DNA of 57,346 nt from Candidatus Gastranaerophilales bacterium (GTDB lineage: Bacteria > Cyanobacteriota > Vampirovibrionia > Gastranaerophilales > Gastranaerophilaceae). Shown piece after piece: positions 44,185 through 51,556 of the stretch. Position numbers and translations under genes: made by a program. The DNA lies in assembly GCA_944325575.1 (NCBI GenBank), contig CALVAR010000014.1, forward strand, positions 1 to 57,346, in the 5' to 3' direction. The first letter of the stretch is position 1. Each line of letters opens with the position of its first letter. The notes under the pieces were generated by a model. The model saw only the letters and a program-made list of their open reading frames with translations. It did no database searches and had not been told where the DNA came from.

Positions 44185-45099
44185 ATGGAAAAAAAAGAAT
44201 TAACAGATAAAATTAATAAACTAAAAAAAGAAAAAAATGCGATTGTTCTGGCCCATACTTATCAAAATATAGAAATTGATGAAGTAGCCGATTTTTCAGG
44301 TGACTCTTTATATCTTAGCAGGCAGGCTGCAAAAACAGATGCTGATATTATCGTGTTTGCCGGAGTGTATTTTATGGCAGAAACAGCAAAAATATTGTCG
44401 CCTAATAAAACAGTTTTGCTCCCAAATGTTAAAGCAGGCTGTGATATGGCTGACAAAATTAATTTAAAACAACTGAGAGAATTCAAAGCCCAATATCCTG
44501 ATATTCCCGTTGTTTGTTATGTTAACTCTACAGCCGAGGTAAAATCAGAATCTGATATATGCTGTACAAGTGCGAATGCAGTTAATGTCGTAAAATCACT
44601 AAATACAAAAGAAGTTTTATTTGTGCCTGACCAAAATCTGGGCTCGTATGTAGAATCACAACTTGAAGGAGTGAAAGTTATAACATACCCCGGCTACTGC
44701 CCGATTCACCACAGAATAACGACACAGGATATTGAAAAGCAAAAAGCATTACATCCGAATGCAAAAATAATGGTTCATCCCGAATGCAAAAAACAGGTGA
44801 CACAGCTTGCGGACTTTGTCGGATCAACAACAGCAATTATCAAGTCAGTAAAAGAAAGCAAAGACAAAGAATTTATTATTGTAACAGAAAAAGGTGTTGT
44901 TCAGCGTCTTGAAAGAGATTGTCTGGATAAAAAGTTTATATTAATAAATGAAAAAGCTGTATGTGGAAGTATGAAGCTGCTGCACCTTGAAGACATTTAT
45001 AATTCTTTAAAAAATAATGAATTTGAAATAAATGTTAATGAGGCAATCGCACAAAAGGCAAGGATTGCCATAGACAGAATGATTAAGGTTAATGCTTGA
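44185..45099 (+). CDS. nadA: Quinolinate synthase A
   Basis: A 304-residue [4Fe-4S] enzyme condensing iminoaspartate and dihydroxyacetone phosphate to quinolinate for NAD. The three cluster cysteines are C86 (GCDMA), C172 (GYCPIHH) and C260 (VCGSMK). AHTYQNIEIDEVADFSGDS and VYFMAETAKIL are the substrate blocks. Full-length short form. No nadB or nadC in the window. Oxygen-labile, in keeping with an anaerobe. Confidence 0.97.
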   Translation: MEKKELTDKINKLKKEKNAIVLAHTYQNIEIDEVADFSGDSLYLSRQAAKTDADIIVFAGVYFMAETAKILSPNKTVLLPNVKAGCDMADKINLKQLREFKAQYPDIPVVCYVNSTAEVKSESDICCTSANAVNVVKSLNTKEVLFVPDQNLGSYVESQLEGVKVITYPGYCPIHHRITTQDIEKQKALHPNAKIMVHPECKKQVTQLADFVGSTTAIIKSVKESKDKEFIIVTEKGVVQRLERDCLDKKFILINEKAVCGSMKLLHLEDIYNSLKNNEFEINVNEAIAQKARIAIDRMIKVNA

Positions 45100-45454
45100 G
45101 ACTGCTTTGCCGCAAAAATATTGCTGTGTTCAGAATCTTACAAATCTGATACACAAATCCAAAACCTGTAAGATCCTGAGCTCGCTTTGCTCCTCAGGAT
45201 GACATTTTTTACATAATAAATATTATCAATATATACATTTTATTCTTACCATTTATAAAAGCCCTGAAATGCAATTGGGGAATCAGCTATAAAGCTTCTT
45301 ACGGTCGGCAATAAGAGGCGCTGCAAATTTAGGATGAGAAATTTATATGTTATTAGTGTTTGTATACAAATACCCAAAATTAGTACTTGCAATTTTATTT
45401 TTATGATTTAAACTTATGGCGTAAACATTAATAACATTAAACAGTGTAAGAACA
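45100..45454. other. Gene-free region with a dispersed hairpin element
   Basis: 355 bp between nadA and the membrane-protein pair. It contains the hairpin repeat at 45169-45210 (separate entry). A second hairpin, CTTCTTA (45295-45301) with TAAGAGG (45312-45318), has a 10-base loop. No gene or clear promoter was identified. Confidence 0.5.
45169..45210. repeat. Dispersed hairpin repeat, copy 1
   Basis: The arms TAAGATCCTGA and TCAGGATGACATTTTTT enclose a GC-richer loop. The same arms with a different loop occur at 56837-56870. The T-run after the stem makes it terminator-like for nadA. Confidence 0.6.
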
Positions 45455-45973
45455 ATGGCTTTCATTCAAAAATTATGTGAAAGGCTTGGACAAAATAACA
45501 AGCCGATTTATACGGTGCTGGCAATAGCTTGCGGCAAAGGCACGGTAAGACCTATTTTAAGTATAACGGATAAAAAAGAATCTCCTGATGCCAGAAAATA
45601 TGCGGCATTGAGAGAACTTATGACAGAGTTTATAGGTGTCCCTACAACAATGACACTTGGGCTTATAGGAGAAAGTCTTGCAGGACTTATCGCAAAAAAA
45701 GGTTCTGCCAAGTATAAAAATGCCAGTTCCGTTCTTTCTTTTTTGGGTATATGTATGGCTGCAGGATACTTTGTGCCAAAATTTTGCAATATCGGTATGC
45801 CTCCCGTTATGAAAAAACTTATGCCCAATTATGATCCTAATGCTGCTTTACCGGTACAGGATCAACCGTTAAAAGTGAGAAACAACAGTGATAAAAATAT
45901 TAAAAACGATTATTACAATATTTATCACACTAAAGTAAATTCTCCGTATTTTAGAGCTGGGATGAAGGTGTAG
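45455..45973 (+). CDS. Hypothetical membrane protein, KYAA-x-RE family
   Basis: A 172-residue protein. The pattern RPILSITDKKESPDARKYAALRE (residues 31-53) is followed by two or three Gly-rich hydrophobic helices (GVPTTMTLGLIGESLAGLI; SVLSFLGICMAAGYFVP). A short polar tail follows. It parallels the next gene, with RP, a D-K loop and K-Y-A-A-x-(R/K)-E in the same order. Function unknown. Weak ribosome site. Separated from the next gene by 3 bases. Confidence 0.75.
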   Translation: MAFIQKLCERLGQNNKPIYTVLAIACGKGTVRPILSITDKKESPDARKYAALRELMTEFIGVPTTMTLGLIGESLAGLIAKKGSAKYKNASSVLSFLGICMAAGYFVPKFCNIGMPPVMKKLMPNYDPNAALPVQDQPLKVRNNSDKNIKNDYYNIYHTKVNSPYFRAGMKV

Positions 45974-45976
45974 ATT

Positions 45977-46570
45977 ATGAATGTTACTCCGACTCAAAAA
46001 GCATTAATAAAAATCAGAAATGTAGTTGCAAATCCAAAGGCAGCGGAATTTGCGAGAAACACTGTATGTGCAATTGCCGTGGAAACTTCTTTAAAAGCTG
46101 CCGGCAGACCGGCATTTATCTACTATGATAAACACGCAAACAAACAGTCTAAAAAATATGCGGCAACAAAAGAATTCTTATACCAGTCGTTTTGTCTCGG
46201 TTTGTATTTGAGCCTGATAAACAAATTTAAAAAGGTTGCATACGGGATTGTAAGCAAAAAAATGACGAAAAATAATCCGGAAAATAAAAGAAAACTGGAT
46301 TTGTATGAAAATTTCCAATCAAAAATAAGTGCGGCAAAAGATAAATCCGCAAAGAATAAACTGGAAGCCCAACTGAGCCATCTTTTGCATACAAACAAAG
46401 ATTATCACTTCGGAAAAGGTGTAAGAGAACTCAGCTCAATAGTTGCAACAGTATTTATACTTGCACTTTGTGCTCCGATATCTTCTCAGATAATCCTTCA
46501 TCCTGTTATGGATTTGATATTTAAAGACAAAAAATATAAAAACAACAGTTCTGATAAAAAAGTTGACTGA
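45977..46570 (+). CDS. Hypothetical membrane protein, KYAA-x-KE family
   Basis: A 197-residue protein related to its upstream neighbour. GRPAFIYYDKHANKQ, then SKKYAATKEFLYQS (about 38-66), leads into membrane helices (FCLGLYLSLINKF; ELSSIVATVFILALCAPI) with a charged helical insert between them (about 95-135). It ends in a lysine-rich tail. AAGGTG lies 8 bases before ATG. The two genes look like a tandem duplication and may act as a pair in the membrane. Confidence 0.75.
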   Translation: MNVTPTQKALIKIRNVVANPKAAEFARNTVCAIAVETSLKAAGRPAFIYYDKHANKQSKKYAATKEFLYQSFCLGLYLSLINKFKKVAYGIVSKKMTKNNPENKRKLDLYENFQSKISAAKDKSAKNKLEAQLSHLLHTNKDYHFGKGVRELSSIVATVFILALCAPISSQIILHPVMDLIFKDKKYKNNSSDKKVD

Positions 46571-46642
46571 TAGCTGCTATCAAGAATTAAACTAAATACA
46601 TAATATTGATCAGTATACAATATGAAGTTTATGGAGTTCTTT

Positions 46643-47110
46643 ATGAAAAAATTATTATGTATTTTAGCTTTAGCAGTATTTTGTATAGGAGGTGCAGTTA
46701 TGGCACAAGAATTGGAACAACCTTTTGCAAAAGGTGAAGTAAATCCATACGGCAAGTTTTTTACGGGTACTACTTATCTTACAATGCTGGTTCAAAACGA
46801 TGATATTTGGAATTCTTCCGTTGGCAATGTTACTTTCGAACCGGCAGCAAGAACAAACTGGCATAAACACTCAGGCGGACAGATTCTCCTTGTAACAGCC
46901 GGCAGAGGCTATTATAAAGAAAAAGGCCAGCCGGCAAGAGAATTAAAAAAGGGTGATGTGGTAAAAATCCCGCCGAATGTTGAACACTGGCACGGTGCAG
47001 CACCTGACAGCTGGTTTGCTCATATTTCTTTGGAAACAAATATTCCGAATAACAAAACAACTTGGCTAGACCCTGTAACAGACGAACAATATCACAAAGA
47101 GGTAAAATAA
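46643..47110 (+). CDS. Exported cupin protein
   Basis: A 155-residue protein from ATG 46643, which has GGAG 8 bases upstream; the longer ATG 46622 lacks one. It has a signal peptide (1-22, VMAQE). The cupin core has WHKHSGGQILLVTAGRGYY (metal His pair and Gln) and PPNVEHWHGAAPDSWFAHI. This form is often annotated as (R)-mandelonitrile-lyase-like and frequently neighbours CMD proteins, as here. Substrate unknown. It starts a three-gene run (2-base and 18-base gaps). Confidence 0.85.
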   Translation: MKKLLCILALAVFCIGGAVMAQELEQPFAKGEVNPYGKFFTGTTYLTMLVQNDDIWNSSVGNVTFEPAARTNWHKHSGGQILLVTAGRGYYKEKGQPARELKKGDVVKIPPNVEHWHGAAPDSWFAHISLETNIPNNKTTWLDPVTDEQYHKEVK

Positions 47111-47112
47111 AA

Positions 47113-47655
47113 ATGTCAAAAAAGGTATTGGTTATATCATCCAGTCCGCGAAGAGGCGGAAACTCTGATACGCTGTGCGACCAATTTATTAATGGAGCAA
47201 CAGAAAGCGGACATAAAGCGGAAAAAATATTCTTGAAAGATAAAAAAATTAACTACTGTACAGGCTGCGGTTTGTGCAACACAAACGATTATACGGCTTG
47301 TTCGCAGAATGACGATATGAAAGACATTTTAGAAAAAATAATCACATCTGATGTTATTGTTATGGCTACACCTGTATATTTTTATACAATGTGCGGACAG
47401 ATGAAAACATTTATAGACAGATTCTGCAGCAGATATACTCATATTACTGATAAGGATTTTTATTTTATATTAACTGCAGCAGATGATAATAAAGATGCTC
47501 TTGAACGTACAGCAGAAGAGTTTAGAGGGCTTCTTGCCTGTCTTGATAACTGTACGGAAAAAGGTATATTATACGGTACGGGTATATGGAAACGCGGAGA
47601 GGTAAATTCAACAACTCTCCCCGAGCAGGCATTTGATATGGGTAAATCAATATAA
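47113..47655 (+). CDS. Flavodoxin-fold NAD(P)H oxidoreductase, iron-sulfur flavoprotein-like
   Basis: A 180-residue protein from ATG 47113, three bases past the cupin stop; a longer frame would overlap the cupin. It has the FMN-binding start ISSSPRRGGNSDTL and ATPVYFYTMCGQMKTFIDR. The cysteines C49-x2-C52-x2-C55-x7-C63 match the compact Cys motif of iron-sulfur flavoproteins (Isf). A [4Fe-4S] plus FMN electron carrier is therefore possible; related FMN reductases keep the Cys without proven clusters. Cytoplasmic. Confidence 0.85.
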   Translation: MSKKVLVISSSPRRGGNSDTLCDQFINGATESGHKAEKIFLKDKKINYCTGCGLCNTNDYTACSQNDDMKDILEKIITSDVIVMATPVYFYTMCGQMKTFIDRFCSRYTHITDKDFYFILTAADDNKDALERTAEEFRGLLACLDNCTEKGILYGTGIWKRGEVNSTTLPEQAFDMGKSI

Positions 47656-47673
47656 TTTTGTGGAGGTAATTCT

Positions 47674-48465
47674 GTGAAAAAATTATTAGCTTTATTTATA
47701 TTATTACTTTTTTCTTCTATATCTGTATCAGCTATGGAAAAAGTTAAACATGAGGGCAGTATTATGAATGAAGAATTGAAAATAACGGATCCTGATTTTT
47801 ATGAAATTTCAAATCATTTTATTTATGAAGAAGCGGCAAAAGTCGGCAATCTAAGCGTAAAAGAGCAGGAGCTTATAAGAATAGTTGTTCTTACCGTAAA
47901 TCAACAGCCGGATTCTTTAAAAAATTGTGTAAAAGAAGCGTTGAAAAATGGCGTAACCCCTGTTGAAATAAAAGAAGCAGTTTATCAAACAGCGCCTTAT
48001 GCAGGGATTTCAAGAGCAGAGATAGCAGTAAAAGCGGTTAATGAAGTGTTCAAAAAAGAGGGGATAAAACTTCCTGTTGAAAGTCAAAAAACAACTTCCG
48101 CAGACAACAGATATGACAATGGCCTCGCCACACAGGTGAAAATTTTTGGCGAAGGCATGAAATCAAGAAAAGCTGAGGCTCCGGAAGGACAAAAACATAT
48201 TCCTGAATTTCTCTCGGATTACTGTTTTGGCGATTTCTATACAAGAAACGGTCTTGATTTAAGAGAACGTGAACTTTTGACTCTTTGTATGCTCGTTGCT
48301 CTGGGTGATACGGAAAGCCAGATAAAAGGACATATTCAGGGTAATTTGAATATGGGCAACAATAAAGATACACTTATTGCAGCTATTGCGCAGTGCCTGC
48401 CGTTTATCGGATTTCCTAGAACTCTTAACGCTATGAAATATTTAAATGAAACAGTTGAAAAATAA
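47674..48465 (+). CDS. Exported two-domain carboxymuconolactone-decarboxylase-family protein
   Basis: A 263-residue protein starting with GTG behind GTGGAGG. It has a signal peptide (1-20, VSAM). Two CMD/AhpD-like helical domains (about 35-125 and 155-260) are visible, with EQELIRIVVLT and ERELLTLCMLVALG as the repeated helix. No CxxC peroxidase motif, so AhpD activity is unlikely. Such proteins co-occur with cupins and flavoproteins; a role in redox or small-molecule turnover in the periplasm is inferred. Confidence 0.88.
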   Translation: MKKLLALFILLLFSSISVSAMEKVKHEGSIMNEELKITDPDFYEISNHFIYEEAAKVGNLSVKEQELIRIVVLTVNQQPDSLKNCVKEALKNGVTPVEIKEAVYQTAPYAGISRAEIAVKAVNEVFKKEGIKLPVESQKTTSADNRYDNGLATQVKIFGEGMKSRKAEAPEGQKHIPEFLSDYCFGDFYTRNGLDLRERELLTLCMLVALGDTESQIKGHIQGNLNMGNNKDTLIAAIAQCLPFIGFPRTLNAMKYLNETVEK

Positions 48466-48497
48466 TACTGTAGTAAGTTTAATTCTATTTAATATTT

Positions 48498-48525
48498 AAA
48501 AATCCGGCCGTAAGACCGGATTTTT
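48498..48525. terminator. Intrinsic terminator, probably bidirectional
   Basis: A 10-bp stem (48498-48507 with 48516-48525) and an 8-base loop. A- and T-runs in the arms allow use on both strands, between the convergent CMD gene and the phospholipid operon. Confidence 0.85.
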
Positions 48526-48564
48526 ATTTCAAAACGAAATTGTGAAATTGTATATTTTCTCTTA

Positions 48565-49230
48565 TTATTCTCCGGCTTTTTCCTTTAATTCCTTTGCTAT
48601 AAGAGCTACACGTCTGTATATAGTAACAACACAACCCAGAGTAATAATAACAAGAGCAGCAGGATAAGCATAAAGATTGATATCCGGAATCCATATTGCT
48701 CCTATACATATAACATTTATAACTGTTAAGAAAGCCATTCTATGCTGTTTTGCCATTGGTCCCGTAAAATATTGATCAGTACCTATTGCTCCGCCGAGTA
48801 CCCGTGTATAAGCCGTAAATATTGCAAATAATGCGGCTAAAAGCCCGAGTGTAAGCGAAATCCAACTTGCACCGGCTACACCCGCGCCAACGATAATCAA
48901 AGTATCGGACAATCTGTCCGGGAATTCATTATAAATACCTCCTACAGCTGACTTTTTACCGCCTTCTACAGCAACCATACCGTCTATTAAATTACAAAGA
49001 AGACGGCTCTGTATGCCGATTATTGCGACAATAGGGAGTAAAAAATAAAATTTTTGAGGCATTTGCGGCACCATATACCCGCAATATGCAACAAATGCCA
49101 GCAATCCGCAAAATACACTCATTACGGAAATTGCGTTAGGTGTGATATTTGTTTTAGACGCAACAAAAGACGCTAGAGCCTGTGCCCATTTTGTATCACG
49201 TGTTTTAATTTCTCTTCTCGGTTCTGTCAT
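48565..49230 (-). CDS. YnbA-like CDP-alcohol phosphatidyltransferase
   Basis: A 221-residue protein with about six membrane helices. The family motif is present in variant form: NLIDGMVAV, then G-x3-NEFPDRLSD (about 80-107). The usual D1 is Asn and the Arg of DGxxAR is Val. Four residues are added before DxxxD, as in the GAILNE-type motif I recall from E. coli YnbA. Enzymes of this fold transfer a phosphatidyl group from CDP-diacylglycerol to an alcohol such as glycerol-3-phosphate, inositol or serine; the acceptor is unknown. Last gene of the operon, 18 bases after plsC. Confidence 0.85.
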   Translation of the reverse strand: MTEPRREIKTRDTKWAQALASFVASKTNITPNAISVMSVFCGLLAFVAYCGYMVPQMPQKFYFLLPIVAIIGIQSRLLCNLIDGMVAVEGGKKSAVGGIYNEFPDRLSDTLIIVGAGVAGASWISLTLGLLAALFAIFTAYTRVLGGAIGTDQYFTGPMAKQHRMAFLTVINVICIGAIWIPDINLYAYPAALVIITLGCVVTIYRRVALIAKELKEKAGE

Positions 49231-49248
49231 ATTTTTAACCCTCTTTAT

Positions 49249-49905
49249 TTATAATTCTTCTCTTCTTTTATGTTCTTCCTTTAGTTTTTCAACCTCTGCC
49301 TGAATCCTTGCCGTAAATTCTTTGGTTGAAGTGTTGTCGTAATATACGGGTTCCGATATGTAAACATCAGCAATAAAAGGCACAAACAAAAAGCTGCCTT
49401 TAGGCAATATTCTGTCGGGACCGTTAATATAGCACGGAACAACAGGGATATCGGGATTCATCCTTGCAATATGAGCGACTCCTGATTTGAATTTTGAAAG
49501 ATTACTGTCATTACCCCTTGTTCCTTCGGGGTAAATAATTACGGATTCGCCGGCTCTCAAAGACTCGTTAATATCCTTAAAAAGCTCTTCTTCCCTGGCT
49601 TTTCTAACCTTTCTGGAGATCGGAATAATTCCGAGCAGCTTTGTAAAAACAAAAGTTTTAAACTTTGTGTTGCAAAAATAATCCGCTGCCGCAACGGGAT
49701 GAATTTTTAATATCTGTGAACCGGAAAACAAACTCATCAAAATAAGCGTATCAAAGTGGCTGTTGTGGTTTGCAACGATTATTGATGCCCCTTTGCTAAC
49801 TTTAGGTAAATTGTCCGCACCTGATACATTCACACCAAAAACAAGATAGATAAAAGGTTTTATACAAAAGGTAAAAGTTATATATTTCAAAAATTTGTAA
49901 AACAT
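49249..49905 (-). CDS. plsC: 1-acyl-sn-glycerol-3-phosphate acyltransferase (PlsC family)
   Basis: A 218-residue membrane-associated acyltransferase. It has IIVANHNSHFDTLI (catalytic NHxxxxD), the motif II region ISRKVRK, YPEGTRGND (motif III) and VPCYINGPD (motif IV). It would acylate lysophosphatidic acid to phosphatidic acid, the substrate of CdsA, whose gene is immediately upstream (4-base gap). A second PlsC domain sits in the fusion protein at 51557. Confidence 0.92.
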   Translation of the reverse strand: MFYKFLKYITFTFCIKPFIYLVFGVNVSGADNLPKVSKGASIIVANHNSHFDTLILMSLFSGSQILKIHPVAAADYFCNTKFKTFVFTKLLGIIPISRKVRKAREEELFKDINESLRAGESVIIYPEGTRGNDSNLSKFKSGVAHIARMNPDIPVVPCYINGPDRILPKGSFLFVPFIADVYISEPVYYDNTSTKEFTARIQAEVEKLKEEHKRREEL

Positions 49906-49909
49906 AGTG

Positions 49910-50866
49910 TTATCCTCTTGTAAAAACTATTGTGTTTAAATAAGCAAAATAATGGAAAAACAGCGGTGCCGTGAACAGTAAGCTGTCCAATCTATCCAAA
50001 ATACCGCCATGACCGGGGATAAGTGTACTCGTATCTTTTACACCCAAATCTCTTTTGATTGCAGACATCGTAACATCACCGAAAAAGCCGAATATTGCAA
50101 GAACTGCACCGCCAAATATAGATTGCATAAGTGTGAACGGTGTTAAGAAGTAAGCCATCACAACGGACAATATAGTTGTGCCGATTACCCCGCCTATAAA
50201 GCCTTCCCAGGTTTTATTCGGACTGACCTTGGGGATAATTTTATGTTTGCCAAGTGCTTTCCCGCAGAACATCTGTATAAAATCATTGCTTACGGTCAGA
50301 ACCAATATATAAAACAAAAGGCCCAAGGCCCCGCCCTTAGGGTTGTATTGCATAGGAACAATAGCAATCATGCCTAGATAGCCGAGAGCATAAACCGTGG
50401 TCATCAAGCCGTACTGTATAACAGCAAGATTCTTTAAAAAGCCATCTGTGTTGCTCGACATAACCATACGAACAGAAATAAGAATAAACATATACAAAGG
50501 AATAAACAGATAAAACAAGGTTGCCCACTGTATGTAAACAATATAATAAGACACCGGAATAGCCAAATATGCCCACAACAAAACCATTCTGTCGGTTTTT
50601 CTGGTCGGAATAAGTGAGAAAAACTCCTTTAAACAAAGATAGCTTATAAGCATCAAAAACAAAAATGCAACTATTTTGTTAAAACAAAATGCAGCCGTAA
50701 AAAACAAACAAATGAAAAAGAAGGATTTTACTCTTATCCAAATATTATCCAAATCCTTTTTTGTAGTAATCTGTGCAATTTTCACTATACCGAAAAGCAA
50801 AAAGACAAATGCATACAAAAGTGCAATTGCTACTTTTACACTGTGTGTAAATACAAAATGTTCCAC
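49910..50866 (-). CDS. cdsA: Phosphatidate cytidylyltransferase
   Basis: A 318-residue integral membrane enzyme making CDP-diacylglycerol from phosphatidic acid and CTP. Many membrane helices are followed by the C-terminal signature SAIKRDLGVKDTSTLIPGHG and GILDRLDS (about 268-295), with VSPNKTWEG earlier. It supplies the CDP-lipid for the two flanking CDP-alcohol transferases, giving a coherent pathway. Overall order also recalls E. coli ynbA-ynbB, which pairs a CDP-alcohol transferase with a CdsA-like enzyme. Confidence 0.95.
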   Translation of the reverse strand: MEHFVFTHSVKVAIALLYAFVFLLFGIVKIAQITTKKDLDNIWIRVKSFFFICLFFTAAFCFNKIVAFLFLMLISYLCLKEFFSLIPTRKTDRMVLLWAYLAIPVSYYIVYIQWATLFYLFIPLYMFILISVRMVMSSNTDGFLKNLAVIQYGLMTTVYALGYLGMIAIVPMQYNPKGGALGLLFYILVLTVSNDFIQMFCGKALGKHKIIPKVSPNKTWEGFIGGVIGTTILSVVMAYFLTPFTLMQSIFGGAVLAIFGFFGDVTMSAIKRDLGVKDTSTLIPGHGGILDRLDSLLFTAPLFFHYFAYLNTIVFTRG

Positions 50867-50878
50867 TGTTTCTCCTAT

Positions 50879-51535
50879 CTATTTATTTAAATTTTCTTCA
50901 GTTAATTTTGCTTCTTTGTATATACCGCCTACTCTGCGAAGCACTGTAATCTGCCCGAGTACAAAGAAAAGAAGCATACATATTTCCAAATAAGAAAAAT
51001 GATACCCGTGAAAGTCCAGAACAGGTGCATTATGCACATATCCGTAATATTGCAAAAAGGCAAATATAATTAACCAAACTAAACGTTCAACTTTATCTAA
51101 AGGGCCGTGTCCCTGCCACGAAACACCAAGTGCTTTACCGAGCATTCCCGCATAACTTACAAGAAACATTGATGCAAGTCCTAAAAGACCTATAAAATCA
51201 TTACAAATTGGACTCAGTAAAATGCCTCCTACTATAAATATATCTCCGTACCTATCGGGCAAAGCATTGATAATTTTTCCGTGGATTCTGCTGTCATCGC
51301 CGCGTTGTATCGCAACAACACCATCCAGCGTGTTTAGTGTCATTCTTAAAAAGATTAAAAGTATTATCCACAAGAAAAGTTTTGGGTTTTCATTACCGGC
51401 ATAAAAACAGTATCCGGTTATAAACGTTACTGCAAAAGCCATCCAGCTGAACACATCAGGGTTAATAAAAGAGATTTTTTTCGCTAACTGTAATATAAAC
51501 TTTCTGTACGGATATTTTAATTGATGTAATGCCAT
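50879..51535 (-). CDS. YnbA-like CDP-alcohol phosphatidyltransferase, second copy
   Basis: A 218-residue membrane protein. Motif: NTLDGVVAIQRG, then G-KII-NALPDRYGD (about 68-98). It is the same variant class as the copy at 48565: Asn for the first Asp, Ile for the Arg, and an added NALP before DxxxD. About six membrane helices. Divergence from the other copy suggests a different acceptor alcohol. It lies 12 bases before cdsA and 21 bases after the large fusion. Confidence 0.85.
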   Translation of the reverse strand: MALHQLKYPYRKFILQLAKKISFINPDVFSWMAFAVTFITGYCFYAGNENPKLFLWIILLIFLRMTLNTLDGVVAIQRGDDSRIHGKIINALPDRYGDIFIVGGILLSPICNDFIGLLGLASMFLVSYAGMLGKALGVSWQGHGPLDKVERLVWLIIFAFLQYYGYVHNAPVLDFHGYHFSYLEICMLLFFVLGQITVLRRVGGIYKEAKLTEENLNK

Positions 51536-51556
51536 AAAATTTAACCTTTCTAAAGT

